Below, piece by piece: positions 32,802-42,173 of a stretch of DNA of 64,000 bases. Below the pieces are notes generated by a model. The model did no database searches, had not been told where the DNA came from, and saw only the letters and a program-made list of their open reading frames with translations. This stretch comes from Bradyrhizobium niftali (lineage in GTDB: Bacteria; Pseudomonadota; Alphaproteobacteria; Rhizobiales; Xanthobacteraceae): positions 62,001 to 126,000 of the forward strand of contig NZ_SPQT01000025.1 of the NCBI RefSeq assembly GCF_004571025.1. The letters are read 5' to 3'. The position numbers and the translations under genes were made by a program. Every line of letters begins with the position of its first letter. The stretch's first letter is position 1.

Positions 32802-34952
32802 ATGCGGCGGATCGGAAGGCGGGACATCGTTGCGACGATCCTGATTGCGCTCCTCGCGGGCGCCGTCTTCACGTCTCCGCCGCTTCAGACGCTGCAAGGC
32901 CTGTCACTCGACATCCTCACCGCGATGCGCGGCAAGCTGGTCGGCGACCGCCGTGATCCCGCGACATCGCCGGTCGTCGTCGTGGCCATCGATGGTGAGA
33001 CCTACGACACCCCGCCCTTCAAGGGATCGCCGACGCAGACCTGGACACGCGAGATCGGCCGGGTGCTCGGAAGTATCACCGAAGGCGGCGCCAAGGTCAT
33101 CGGCTTCGACGTCATCTTCAAGAACTCAATCGAGCAGTCGGAGATTCCGTTCGGCGATACGTCGTTCGGCAGTCGCATAAGAGGATTTGACCGGGACTAC
33201 CTCATCGCGCTCCGGCAACTCTCCGACAGCGGCAAGCTGGTGCTCGGCGAAATCCTGAGCAACGACCATCCGGAAGTGCCCTATCGTGCGCAGCAGGTGG
33301 CAGTGCGCAACACCGTCCGCGCGCTCAATGTCCACACCGACCACGACGACGTGATCCGACGAATGCCGTTGAGCTTTGCCATCGAGGGCAGGCCGATCCC
33401 CGCGATGGCGGTGGAGCTCGCTGCGCGTGCGCTTGGCGGAAAGCCTGAAATTGCGCCGTCCGGCGCGACCGAGCTGTCCGGCTATGCGATCCCGAGCGCG
33501 ATACCGAATACAATGACGCTCAACTTTCGAGGGCTGGGACGCGACGTCCCGACCTTCTCCTTCGCCGACCTGCGCGCCTGCGTCGAGAAGGGCGATCGCG
33601 ATTTCTTCCACCGCGCCTTCGAGGGCAAGGTCGTCCTGCTCGGCACAGTCCTGAATTTCGAGGACCGCAAGCTCACCTCGATGCGCCTGTCCCGCGGAAA
33701 TGACGGCTCGCCCGCGCCGCGCTGCGCCCTGCCCGCCCCGGCGGGCACCGTGCAGAAGGCCCGCAGCGACATCGCCGGCGTCTTCGTGCATGCCACCGCG
33801 GTCCGAAACCTGATCGAGCGCGATGCCGTAACCGAGCTCGGCTTTCCCGCGCGGAACATTCTCACGATCGTGTTCGCGCTCGTCATCGCTTGCGCCGCCT
33901 GCATGCTTGCGCCGAGCGGCGCACTGATTGCATGGCTCGGCCTCACCGCCGTTTACGCCGCCGTGGCCCTCGGTGCGTTCGTTCACGCACTGGCACTGCC
34001 GCTCACCGAGCCCGCGCTCGCAAGCCTTGCCGCGCTCGCGATGATGATCGGCTACCGCTTCGTGCTGGCCGATCGCGACGAGCGCTTCCTGCGCAGGAGC
34101 TTTGCCTTCTATCTCGCCCCTGAAGTGATCAACACCATGGTTACCTCCGGCAAGATGCCGGCGCTCGGTGGCGAGATGCGCAACGTCACCATGTTCTTCT
34201 CCGACCTCAGCGGGTTCTCCTCGATCGCAGAGACGATGACGCCGGGCGAGCTGGTCACGATGATGAACGAATATCTCTCCGCCATGACCGACATCATCGA
34301 AGGCCATGGCGGCTATGTCGACAAATATATCGGCGATTCCATCGTCGCCATGTTCGGCGCGCCCGCCGACGATCCCGCCCACGCGCGCAACGCCGTCCGT
34401 GCGGCGCTGAAGTGCCACGAAAAACTGGCGGACCTCAACGCCAACAACGCCGTCTTCGCGGGTCACGGCCTGTCGCACCGGATCGGGCTCAACAGCGGCG
34501 AAGCCGTGGTCGGCAATATCGGCTCCCGCCGCCGCTTCAACTACACCGTGATGAGCGACACCGTGAACGTCGCCTCGCGGCTCGAGGGTGCGAACAAATA
34601 TTACGGCACCGCGATCATGGCCTCGGAGGCGACAGTGGCGCAGACAGCTGACGCCTTCGCCTGGCGCGAGCTCGACGCAATCAGGGTGCTGGGCCGCGGC
34701 GAGGCGATCAAGGTGTTCGAGCCGCTTGCGGAGAAAGGCGCGGAAAGCGGTGAGCAGACGAAGGTCACCGCGGCCTATGCGGAAGGGCTGACGTGCTGGC
34801 GGGCAAGGGAGTTTGCGAAGGCGGCCGATACGTTCGACGGGGTGGCGAAGGTCGATCCGCCATCATCCATGTTTGCAAAGCGCGCGAGAGCGCTCGTCGC
34901 AAATCCACCGCCGCCGGAGTGGACGCCGGTCAACACGCTCGAAGGGAAGTAG
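32802..34952 (+). CDS. CHASE2-domain class III adenylate cyclase
   Basis: The product has 716 residues. N-terminal TM, a periplasmic CHASE2 sensor (about 35-335, with VVVVAIDGETYD and GAKVIGFDVIF), three TM helices (about 345-425), then the catalytic domain (about 460-640). Metal-binding Asps lie in MFFSDLSGF and YIGDSIVAMFG, with the transition-state Asn/Arg in SDTVNVASRLEG. A Lys in DKYIGDS and the Asp in SDTVNV favour ATP over GTP. The C-terminus has a TPR-like stretch (CWRAREFAKAADTFDGV). Confidence 0.9.
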   Translation: MRRIGRRDIVATILIALLAGAVFTSPPLQTLQGLSLDILTAMRGKLVGDRRDPATSPVVVVAIDGETYDTPPFKGSPTQTWTREIGRVLGSITEGGAKVIGFDVIFKNSIEQSEIPFGDTSFGSRIRGFDRDYLIALRQLSDSGKLVLGEILSNDHPEVPYRAQQVAVRNTVRALNVHTDHDDVIRRMPLSFAIEGRPIPAMAVELAARALGGKPEIAPSGATELSGYAIPSAIPNTMTLNFRGLGRDVPTFSFADLRACVEKGDRDFFHRAFEGKVVLLGTVLNFEDRKLTSMRLSRGNDGSPAPRCALPAPAGTVQKARSDIAGVFVHATAVRNLIERDAVTELGFPARNILTIVFALVIACAACMLAPSGALIAWLGLTAVYAAVALGAFVHALALPLTEPALASLAALAMMIGYRFVLADRDERFLRRSFAFYLAPEVINTMVTSGKMPALGGEMRNVTMFFSDLSGFSSIAETMTPGELVTMMNEYLSAMTDIIEGHGGYVDKYIGDSIVAMFGAPADDPAHARNAVRAALKCHEKLADLNANNAVFAGHGLSHRIGLNSGEAVVGNIGSRRRFNYTVMSDTVNVASRLEGANKYYGTAIMASEATVAQTADAFAWRELDAIRVLGRGEAIKVFEPLAEKGAESGEQTKVTAAYAEGLTCWRAREFAKAADTFDGVAKVDPPSSMFAKRARALVANPPPPEWTPVNTLEGK

Positions 34953-34961
34953 TGGCCGCTT

Positions 34962-34978
34962 ACCCTCCCCTGGAGGGT
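34962..34978. terminator. Hairpin between convergent cyclase and pobA genes
   Basis: ACCCTCC and GGAGGGT form a perfect 7-bp stem around a 3-base loop, 10 bases after the cyclase stop and 37 bases before the pobA stop. It could serve both strands. No T-tract is present. Confidence 0.5.
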
Positions 34979-35014
34979 GAAAGAGGGCGCCGCGTTCGCC
35001 GAAAATAAGCCCGC

Positions 35015-36187
35015 TTAAAACGGCAGTCCCACATAATTCTCCGCAAGCAGGCGCTGCGCCGTCTCGGACGAGAAAAGATATTCCAGCTCCGTCTGCTGAA
35101 GACGATCCTCATAGTCGAGACGATCGGGGAAACGATGCAGCATCATCGTCATCCACCAGGAGAAACGCTGCGCCTTCCAGATCCGCGCCAGTGCCTTGGC
35201 GGAATAGCCTTCGAGGCCGGAATCATCGCCGCTCTGATAATGTGCGAGCATGGCATGGTAGAGATAGTAGATGTCGGAGGCGGCGCTGTTCAGCCCGCGC
35301 GCGCCGGTCGGCGGCACGATGTGGGCGGCATCGCCGGCGAGGAAGAGGCGGCCGTAGCTCATCGGTTCGGCGACGAAGCTGCGCAACGGCGCGATGCTTT
35401 TTTCGATCGAGGGCCCCGTGATCAAGCGGCCGGCGACCTGCTCCGGCAGGCGGCGCTTCAGCTCGGCCCAGAACGCATCGTCCGACCAGTTCTCCACCTT
35501 GTCGGTGAGCGGCACCTGGATGTAATAGCGGCTCAATACCTGCGAGCGCAAGGAACACAGCGCAAAGCCGCGCTCGTGCTTCACGTAGATCAGCTCCGGC
35601 GACACCGGCTTGGTGCGCGACAGCACACCGAGCCAGCCGAACGGATAGACCTTTTCGTACTCGCGCAGCACGTCCTTCGGGATCGACTTGCGGCTGACGC
35701 CGTGAAAGCCGTCGGCGCCGACGATGTAGTCGCAATCGACGCGAACGATCTCGTCGTTCGATCGGTACGTCACGTAGGGGCGATCCGACGCCAGGTCATG
35801 CGGCGTCACGTCCTGCGCATTATGCACGACCTTGCCGCCCAGACGATCGCGCGCCTCGTAGAGGTCGCGCGTCAGCTCGGTCTGGCCGTAGACCAGAACC
35901 GAATTGCCGCCGGAGTGTTTGTGCAGATCGATCTGGGAGAGCACCCCGTCATGGGCGATCTCGAACCCCCGGTGGATCTCGCCTTCGCGGTCCATCCGCT
36001 CGCCGCATTGCGCCTCGCGCATCAGTTTTGCGAAACCGTGCTCGAGCACGCCGGCGCGGATCCGGGCCAGCACGTGCTCACGGCTGTATTTCTCCAGCAC
36101 GACCGTGTCGATGCCCTTCAGATGCAGGAGCTGGGACAAGAGCAGCCCGGACGGCCCGCCGCCGATGATACAGACCTGAACTTTCAT
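35015..36187 (-). CDS. pobA: 4-hydroxybenzoate 3-monooxygenase
   Basis: The product has 390 residues, the normal size for PobA. The FAD dinucleotide motif IIGGGPSGLLL is at 7-17, the RIRAGVLEHGF segment binds the flavin region, and the GD motif is LFLAGDAAHIVPPTGARGLN. It hydroxylates 4-hydroxybenzoate to protocatechuate using NAD(P)H and O2 in the cytoplasm. The start is set at ATG 36187 behind GGGAGGA; longer frames are rejected. It is divergent from the AraC gene, and the product feeds pcaHG at 38-39.5 kb. Confidence 0.95.
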   Translation of the reverse strand: MKVQVCIIGGGPSGLLLSQLLHLKGIDTVVLEKYSREHVLARIRAGVLEHGFAKLMREAQCGERMDREGEIHRGFEIAHDGVLSQIDLHKHSGGNSVLVYGQTELTRDLYEARDRLGGKVVHNAQDVTPHDLASDRPYVTYRSNDEIVRVDCDYIVGADGFHGVSRKSIPKDVLREYEKVYPFGWLGVLSRTKPVSPELIYVKHERGFALCSLRSQVLSRYYIQVPLTDKVENWSDDAFWAELKRRLPEQVAGRLITGPSIEKSIAPLRSFVAEPMSYGRLFLAGDAAHIVPPTGARGLNSAASDIYYLYHAMLAHYQSGDDSGLEGYSAKALARIWKAQRFSWWMTMMLHRFPDRLDYEDRLQQTELEYLFSSETAQRLLAENYVGLPF

Positions 36188-36260
36188 TTTTGCGTCCTCC
36201 CGACAGCACTTTTTTTGCAGATTTGACTGCGCAAACCGATGGAGGGTTTCGTCTTTGTCT

Positions 36261-36275
36261 TGTACTATTCGTACA
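36261..36275. promoter_or_regulatory. Dyad at the start of the AraC gene
   Basis: TGTAC and GTACA are perfect complements around TATTC. The right arm ends on the A of the AraC start codon and lies 74 bases upstream of pobA. It is a candidate operator or part of the core promoter. Confidence 0.35.
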
Positions 36276-37144
36276 TGAGAAGCGCCGCCCCTGCCCCCGC
36301 GATCCGGGTCTACAATCTGTTCGGCGAGTCCGGCGACCTGCCCGACGTCGTGCATTGCGAGACGATCGCGTCCCGCTCGGTGCTTCACGACTGGACCCTG
36401 GCCGTGCACCGCCATGCCCGGCTGCACCAGGTGCTGCTGATCGAGCGCGGCGGCGGCGAGGCGACGCTCGACGGACGCGTGGTGCCGTTGAGGCCGATGC
36501 AGATCGTCAACGTACCCGTCGGACACGTCCACGGGTTCCGCTTCGTGCCAGAGACCCAGGGCTGGGTGCTGACCATCGCGGCGGAGATCCTGGACGAGGC
36601 GCTGCTCGCCGCCGAAGGCCTGCGCGGCGCGTTGTCACGATCAGGCGTGGTGCGCAGCACGCCGCAGATCCGCACCACCATGAAGCAGATCTTCGCCGAA
36701 CACGCCGCTCGCGATTTCGGCCGCGCGCATGTGCTGCGCGCCTTGTCGGCGGCGATGATCGGGCTGGTGGCCCGCGCGCTCACGAGCGAGAGCGGTGGCA
36801 ATGGCACGGCCGAATCCGGCCTGTTCCGCCGCTTCGAGGCGCTGCTCGAGCAGCACCATCTGGAACGCTGGAGCGTCGCGGACTACGCAGGCGCGCTGTC
36901 GATCACGCCGACCCATCTCAACCGGGTGACGCGGGCCGCGACTGGCGACACGGCCTCGCACCTGATCCTCAACCGCCTGATCCGCGAGGCGCGGCGCAAC
37001 CTCGTCTACACCAACCTTCCGGTCTCGACGATCGCCTACGCGCTCGGCTTCGAGGATCCCGCCTATTTCAGCCGTGTTTATGCTGCCGCCACGGGGCTAT
37101 CGCCGCGCGCCTTTCGCACCCGGCTGCATGGCGATGAAGGCTGA
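36275..37144 (+). CDS. AraC-family activator, probably of pobA
   Basis: The product has 289 residues from ATG 36275; an upstream ATG at 36239 would add 12 residues over the dyad. The N-terminus is a cupin-like effector domain (VHRHARLHQVLLIERGGGEA). The C-terminus has two helix-turn-helices (WSVADYAGALSITPTHLNRV and VSTIAYALGFEDPAYFSRVY), ending in the AraC signature. AraC-type PobR/PobC regulators of pobA are known in several proteobacteria; divergent placement supports the same role here. Confidence 0.85.
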   Translation: MRSAAPAPAIRVYNLFGESGDLPDVVHCETIASRSVLHDWTLAVHRHARLHQVLLIERGGGEATLDGRVVPLRPMQIVNVPVGHVHGFRFVPETQGWVLTIAAEILDEALLAAEGLRGALSRSGVVRSTPQIRTTMKQIFAEHAARDFGRAHVLRALSAAMIGLVARALTSESGGNGTAESGLFRRFEALLEQHHLERWSVADYAGALSITPTHLNRVTRAATGDTASHLILNRLIREARRNLVYTNLPVSTIAYALGFEDPAYFSRVYAAATGLSPRAFRTRLHGDEG

Positions 37145-37462
37145 CACATCGGCCGATCGGACAGCCGCACCTATGGCCGAAGGCCAAGCTGTGAACCGCA
37201 ACGGCCTTCGTTGCCGGCGCAGCCACCTACCTTCGTATATGGGGTCCTATCCTTTGGATAGAGACCCTTTACCTCAGTACGATTGAGTGGGAAATGCGCG
37301 CGCCTTACCCTGGCTGCATTCGGCGCCCTGGCGCTGGTGGCTATTGGGTCCTCCCTAACCTAGGCGCAAGACGGCCGCCCCTGTCCGGTCGTCTGCGCTG
37401 CTTTTTTCAGCAAGCCATCGGCGCCTTCAGTACTTTCGCGTGCAACTGGAGATTTTTGCATA
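37145..37462. other. 318-bp intergenic region with a hairpin and a nonsense-stopped leader
   Basis: 37242-37267 folds as GGGTC/GACCC plus TATCC/GGATA around TTT, a possible terminator for the AraC gene. A TTG at 37283 opens a 26-codon hydrophobic peptide (LTLAAFGALALVAIGSSLT) ending at TAG 37361-37363. Directly after the stop the frame continues AQDGRPCPVVCAAFF, as if a small exported-protein gene had lost one codon to TAG. Confidence 0.35.
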
Positions 37463-38074
37463 ATGCCTTCGATTGAGAAGATTGCACTCTTTATCGATGG
37501 CTCCAATCTCCATGCCACCTCCAAGGCGCTCGGCTTCGACATCGATTACAGGCGTCTGCTCGGCGAATTCCAAAGCCGAGGTGCGCTGTTGCGGGCCTTC
37601 TACTACACGACCGTCGTCGAGGATCAGGAGTATTCGTCAGTCCGCCCGTTGATCGATTGGCTCGACTATAACGGATACACCGTCGTCACCAAGCTCACGA
37701 AGGAATTCGTCGACGCAATCACCGGCCGCCGCAAGGTGAAGGGCAGCATGGATGTCGAGCTCGCCGTAAATGCGATGGAGCTCGCCGAGCACGTCGATCA
37801 GATCGTGCTGTTCTCGGGCGATGGGAATTTTCGTTCGCTGGTGGAAGCCCTGCAACGCCGCGGTGTCCGCGTGACGGTCGTCTCCGCGCTCTCCACTCAG
37901 CCAGCCATGGTCGCCGACGACCTGCGCCGACAGGCGGACGTATTCATCGATTTGGCAGAACTGAAACCAAAAGTGGGACGCGATCCGGCCAATCGGCCGG
38001 GAACGCGCGAGACGCGTCAGTCGCCGCAATTCCTCGCGCGCGTAGCGGTCGATCGCGGCGACCAGGTGGAGTGA
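37463..38074 (+). CDS. NYN-domain (LabA/DUF88-like) protein
   Basis: The product has 203 residues. It has the PIN-like NYN signature: ALFIDGSNLH near the N-terminus, KGSMDVELAVNAME in the middle and VLFSGDGNFRSLVEALQRRG, which together place the conserved acidic metal-binding residues. The family is predicted to be RNase-like or to act in RNA metabolism. The C-terminal 35 residues are polar and may be disordered. It is unrelated in function to the flanking aromatic genes. Confidence 0.85.
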   Translation: MPSIEKIALFIDGSNLHATSKALGFDIDYRRLLGEFQSRGALLRAFYYTTVVEDQEYSSVRPLIDWLDYNGYTVVTKLTKEFVDAITGRRKVKGSMDVELAVNAMELAEHVDQIVLFSGDGNFRSLVEALQRRGVRVTVVSALSTQPAMVADDLRRQADVFIDLAELKPKVGRDPANRPGTRETRQSPQFLARVAVDRGDQVE

Positions 38075-38097
38075 TCCTGCGGAAGGCCGCCCGACTC

Positions 38098-38724
38098 TCA
38101 GACGTCGAAGAACACGGTCTCCTCGGGCCCCTGCAAATTGATCGTGAAGGAATACACGACCTTGCCGGCGCGCTCGCTTCGCGTGGCAATCAGTGTCTTG
38201 CGCCGGGCCGGCTGCTCGATCAGGTTGAGCACAGGGTCGGCGGCGTTGGCGGCCTCTTCATCCGAGAAATAGAGCCGCGTGTTGAGACCGATATTGATGC
38301 CGCGCGCGACGATCCAGACATTGACGTGTGGCGCACATTTGCGCCCCGCCTTGTCGGTGATGGCGCCGGGCTTGATGGTCTCGAAGGTCACGAGCGCGCT
38401 GTCGAAGTCGGAGCCGGCGCGGCCCCAGCCGCGAAACTCCTGCTCCAGCGCGCCGGCCGAGCGGTCGGCCGGATGATTGTAGCGGCCGGCCGCATTGGCC
38501 TGCCAGATTTCCAGCAGCACGTCGCGCAGCGGCGTACCGCTGCCATCGAGCACCCTGCCTTCCAGCGTGATGCGTTCGCCTTGCGTGTTCGGCGTCACCA
38601 GCACGTTGGAAAAGTTCTTCTCGAAAATATCGAAGCCGGCCATGGCCGGGATCAGGCCGATGTGGACGTAGGGGCCGGCGGTCTGCGAGGCGGTTTCCTT
38701 GAGATAGTTGAGCGGTTGCGGCAT
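38098..38724 (-). CDS. pcaG: Protocatechuate 3,4-dioxygenase alpha subunit
   Basis: The product has 208 residues. Intradiol dioxygenase fold with TAGPYVHIGL near the N-terminus, LEIWQANAAGRYNHP and the CAPHVNVWIVARGI block. As in other PcaG chains, the full iron-ligand set is not expected here; the beta chain carries it. With PcaH it cleaves protocatechuate to beta-carboxy-cis,cis-muconate. ATG 38724 lies four bases after pcaH. It is convergent with the NYN gene. Confidence 0.95.
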   Translation of the reverse strand: MPQPLNYLKETASQTAGPYVHIGLIPAMAGFDIFEKNFSNVLVTPNTQGERITLEGRVLDGSGTPLRDVLLEIWQANAAGRYNHPADRSAGALEQEFRGWGRAGSDFDSALVTFETIKPGAITDKAGRKCAPHVNVWIVARGINIGLNTRLYFSDEEAANAADPVLNLIEQPARRKTLIATRSERAGKVVYSFTINLQGPEETVFFDV

Positions 38725-38728
38725 TGGC

Positions 38729-39517
38729 TCAGTTCCCCTCGGTGCGATTTTCAAAATAGGTGGAGCGCTGGCCGCGCAGGACGATGTCGAAACGGTAGGC
38801 GAGCGAATCGAACGGCGTCGAGGCGTTGAGGTCGAGCGGCGCGACCAGGCGGTCGAGCGCATCCTTGTCCCGAATCGTCGTCAGGATCGGGCAGACCGGG
38901 ATCAGGGGATCGCCCTCGAAGTACATCTGGGTGATCAGGCGCTGCGCGAAGCCCGAGCCGAACACCGAGAAGTGGATGTGGGCGGGACGCCAGCTGTTGA
39001 CGTAGTTGCGCCAGGGATAGGGGCCCGGCTTCACGGTGCGGAAATAGTAATAGCCAGTGTCGTCGGTCAGCGCGCGGCCGCAGCCGCCGAAATTCGGATC
39101 GATCGGCGCCAGATACGTGTCCTTCTTGTGCCGGTAGCGGCCGCCGGCATTGGCCTGCCAGAACTCGACCAGCGTGTTGGGAACGCCACGGCCGGTCTCG
39201 TCCAGCACGCGGCCGTGGACGATGATGCGCTCGCCGACGGGATCGCCGTCCTTGGCGTAGTTGCGGATCAGGTCGTTGTCGAGCGGGCCGAGATCGTTGT
39301 GGCCGAACACCGGCCCCGTGATCTCCGAGACCGAGTTCTCCAGCGACAACAGCGCCTGGCGCGGCGAGCGCAGCACCGAGGATTTGTAGCCGGGCGCATG
39401 CGCCGGCGGATGGATCGAGCGATCGCGCTGGAAGAAGCCACCATCGCCGAGCGGCGGCGTGAACGGCTCGGGGCGGTTGAGGCGGGGATCCCGCAAGGCT
39501 GGCGCCTGGGCATTCAT
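38729..39517 (-). CDS. pcaH: Protocatechuate 3,4-dioxygenase beta subunit
   Basis: The product has 262 residues. The non-haem Fe(III) site is visible: Tyr in DTYLAPIDPNFGGCGR, Tyr in PYPWRNYVNSW and the two His of RPAHIHFSVFG. VEFWQANAGGRYRHK is the family signature. The N-terminus (about 25 residues) is somewhat extended. It is first gene of the pcaHG operon and divergent from a LysR gene with a candidate operator between. Confidence 0.95.
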   Translation of the reverse strand: MNAQAPALRDPRLNRPEPFTPPLGDGGFFQRDRSIHPPAHAPGYKSSVLRSPRQALLSLENSVSEITGPVFGHNDLGPLDNDLIRNYAKDGDPVGERIIVHGRVLDETGRGVPNTLVEFWQANAGGRYRHKKDTYLAPIDPNFGGCGRALTDDTGYYYFRTVKPGPYPWRNYVNSWRPAHIHFSVFGSGFAQRLITQMYFEGDPLIPVCPILTTIRDKDALDRLVAPLDLNASTPFDSLAYRFDIVLRGQRSTYFENRTEGN

Positions 39518-39582
39518 CGGCGTTGTCTCTCCCTTGGGCGCTCCGGTCCGGGCGCACGGCTTATCGGGAGATCATGGGACGG

Positions 39583-39603
39583 TCTATTCTCAAGATAAAT
39601 AGA
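39583..39603. promoter_or_regulatory. Dyad in the pcaH-LysR intergenic region
   Basis: TCTATT and AATAGA are perfect complements with 9 bases between, a 21-bp site ending 10 bases before the LysR ATG and 66 bases upstream of pcaH. It contains an ATT-N9-AAT core, compatible with a LysR-type box. Binding by the adjacent regulator is inferred. Confidence 0.45.
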
Positions 39604-39612
39604 TCGATTATA

Positions 39613-40542
39613 ATGAATTCCATGAAGAAAATCGATCATTTGGCCCTCGACGGCCATGCCCTCGAACTGTTCCTGGCCGTGCTGGAGGAAGGTTCGGTGA
39701 CGGCAGCCGCCACACGTCTCGGCTTGACGCAATCCGCGGTCAGCCACGCCCTGAACAAGCTGCGGCGGATCGCCGGCGATCCGCTGTTCGCCAAGTCGGG
39801 CCGCGGCATCGTCGCCACCGCACATGCGCAGGCGCTGGCCGGCAAGGCGCGGGCACTGATCGACGAGATGCGCAGCTTTGCCGGTGGCGTCAGCTTCGAG
39901 CCGGCGCAGGCCCAGCTTTCGCTGACGGTCGCCGCCAACGACTTCCAGCGCGATCTCCTGCTGCCGCGCTTCTTCGGCCATGTCGCCAGCCAGGTGAAGG
40001 GCCTGAACCTGCGCGTGATCCCCTCGCAATCGCCCTCGCCCGCGATGCTGCGCGAGAACCGCTGCGATCTCCTGATCACGCCGCTGCCGCCATCCGGCAT
40101 CGACATCGTGCAGAAGCGCCTGCTCAGCGATCACTACGTCTGCTATTTCGATCCAAAGGCACGCGCGGCGCCCGCCGGCCGCAGCGCCTATCTCGCAGCG
40201 CGCCACATCACCGTCGTCTATACCGACAATGAGCGGCTCGACTTCGACCGCCGGCTGGCGGCGAACGGCTTCCACCGCGACATCGCCATCTCCGTGCCGA
40301 GCTTTTCAGGCGTGCCGTCGTTCCTGCGCGGCTCGCAGATGCTCGCGAGCATGCCGAGCCTGCTCGCGTCCGGCGTCATGCAGGGCTTCGCGCAAACGCT
40401 GATACCGCTGGCCTCGCGCACCCGGACGCTTGCCGAGCTGCCGATGTTCATGGTCTGGCACCAGCGCTACCAGAAGGACCCGGCCCATCGCTGGATCAGG
40501 AGCCAGCTCGAGACCGTGGCGGCGACGGCCGCCGGAGACTGA
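39613..40542 (+). CDS. LysR-type regulator, probably controlling pcaHG
   Basis: The product has 309 residues from ATG 39613; ATG 39622 is also possible and 39523 is rejected because it runs through the operator. The winged HTH is LFLAVLEEGSVTAAATRLGL, then TQSAVSHALNKLRRIAGDPL. The C-terminal substrate-binding domain resembles the NodD/NahR-type subgroup (LRVIPSQSPSPAMLRENRCD, DLLITPLP) rather than classical PcaQ. Divergent position from pcaHG suggests it responds to a pathway intermediate. Confidence 0.85.
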   Translation: MNSMKKIDHLALDGHALELFLAVLEEGSVTAAATRLGLTQSAVSHALNKLRRIAGDPLFAKSGRGIVATAHAQALAGKARALIDEMRSFAGGVSFEPAQAQLSLTVAANDFQRDLLLPRFFGHVASQVKGLNLRVIPSQSPSPAMLRENRCDLLITPLPPSGIDIVQKRLLSDHYVCYFDPKARAAPAGRSAYLAARHITVVYTDNERLDFDRRLAANGFHRDIAISVPSFSGVPSFLRGSQMLASMPSLLASGVMQGFAQTLIPLASRTRTLAELPMFMVWHQRYQKDPAHRWIRSQLETVAATAAGD

Positions 40543-40621
40543 GCCTCGGTCACGGTTCGCGGAAGCCTGCCCTCCGCCGAACCCACTGGTTGCCTTGCGG
40601 CAGCCACGCTAGAATTGCCCC

Positions 40622-41926
40622 ATGACAGTGACCGATATTGCGAGCCGGACCTACAATCACAGCTGGCGGCTGGATCCCATCATCCGCAGCCTGCTCGATA
40701 CCGACTTTTACAAGCTATTGATGTTGCAGATGATTCGGGAGGATTACCCGGATCGGCAGGTGACCTTCTCGGTCATCAATCGCTCGCGCCATGTGCGGCT
40801 CGCCGAGATCATCGACGAGGGCGAGCTGCGCGCCCAGCTCGACCATGCCCGCACCATCCGCTTCACCAAGAAAGAGCTGATCTGGCTTGCCGGTAACACC
40901 TTCTACGGCAAGACCCACATGTTCTCGGCGGATTTCATCCGCTGGCTCGCCGAATTCCGCCTGCCCGAATACGAGCTGCGCAAGGTCGAGGGCCAGTACG
41001 AAATACATTTCCACGGGCCGTGGACCCACACCACGATGTGGGAGATTCCGGCGCTCGCGATCCTCAACGAGCTGCGCTCGCGCGCGGCGATCAAGGGCCG
41101 CGGCCGCTTCGAGCTGGACGTGCTCTACGCCCGCGCCAAGGCCAAGCTGTGGACCAAGGTCGAGCGGCTGCGCAAACTGGAGAACCTGAGGCTCTCCGAC
41201 TTCGGCACCCGCCGCCGTCACGGCTTTCTCTGGCAGCGCTGGTGCGTCGAGGCGGTGAAGGAAGGCCTGGGCCCCTCCTTCATCGGCACGTCCAACGTGC
41301 TGCTCGCGATGGACAACGATCTCGAGGCCATCGGCACCAACGCCCACGAGCTGCCGATGGTCGCGGCCGCGCTCGCCAAGGACGACGAGGAGTTGCGCTG
41401 GGCGCCCTATCGCATCCTCGACCAGTGGCGTCAGACCTATGGCGGCAATTTGCTGATCGCGCTGCCCGACGCCTTCGGCACCAAAGCTTTCCTGCGCGAT
41501 GCGCCGGAATGGGTCGCCGACTGGACCGGCTTCCGCCCCGACAGCGCGCCGCCAATCCAGGCCGGCGAGGAGATCATCGCCTGGTGGGAGAAGAAGGGTC
41601 GCAACCCCAGGGACAAGCTGCTCGTTTTTTCCGACGCGATGGACGTCGGCTCGATCGAGGAGACCTATCACCACTTCACCGGCCGCGTGCGGCTCTCCTT
41701 CGGCTGGGGCACCAACCTCACCAACGACTTCGTCGGCTGCACCCCGGACGGCTCATTCAATCTCGATCCGATCTCGCTGGTCTGCAAGGTGTCGTCGGCC
41801 GACGGCCATCCGGCCGTCAAGCTCTCCGACAATCCGGAGAAGGCGACCGGCCTCCCCTCGGAAATCGAGCGTTACCTGCGGGTGTTCGGCGACGTCGGCC
41901 GCGTACGCAAGCCGGTGCTGGTCTAG
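40622..41926 (+). CDS. pncB: Nicotinate phosphoribosyltransferase
   Basis: The product has 434 residues. N-terminal LLDTDFYKLLMLQMI is the quinolinate/nicotinate PRTase signature. The FGTRRRHGFLWQ motif and the phosphorylatable His of GTNAHELPMV are present, and LLVFSDAMDVGSIEE plus FGWGTNLTND complete the phosphate site. It converts nicotinate and PRPP to nicotinate mononucleotide in NAD salvage. No link to the neighbouring aromatic genes is evident. Confidence 0.95.
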   Translation: MTVTDIASRTYNHSWRLDPIIRSLLDTDFYKLLMLQMIREDYPDRQVTFSVINRSRHVRLAEIIDEGELRAQLDHARTIRFTKKELIWLAGNTFYGKTHMFSADFIRWLAEFRLPEYELRKVEGQYEIHFHGPWTHTTMWEIPALAILNELRSRAAIKGRGRFELDVLYARAKAKLWTKVERLRKLENLRLSDFGTRRRHGFLWQRWCVEAVKEGLGPSFIGTSNVLLAMDNDLEAIGTNAHELPMVAAALAKDDEELRWAPYRILDQWRQTYGGNLLIALPDAFGTKAFLRDAPEWVADWTGFRPDSAPPIQAGEEIIAWWEKKGRNPRDKLLVFSDAMDVGSIEETYHHFTGRVRLSFGWGTNLTNDFVGCTPDGSFNLDPISLVCKVSSADGHPAVKLSDNPEKATGLPSEIERYLRVFGDVGRVRKPVLV

Positions 41927-42173
41927 CACCGGCCCCCAACTCTCTCGATCAAGTAAACCGCGCAGGACGAATGCGAGGCATTGGTTCGCCGATGCCGCAC
42001 AGGTTCCGGCTTGTCGGCATTTGCAACGATCTGCACGCATCCACTTCACGACGCCTTCACCCTGCGATGCAGTCCCTCGTCTCTTTCAGGTCGAGTTAAG
42101 CAACCATCTCCTCTACTTGGCGTTGCAGGCGCTACACTCCGCTGGGGTCGTTGATCGATTTGGGGAACTGAGG

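Noticed and set aside
33126..34478. 450-codon minus-strand frame inside the CHASE2 cyclase gene
   Set aside because: Shadow of the cyclase; no domain and no ribosome site.
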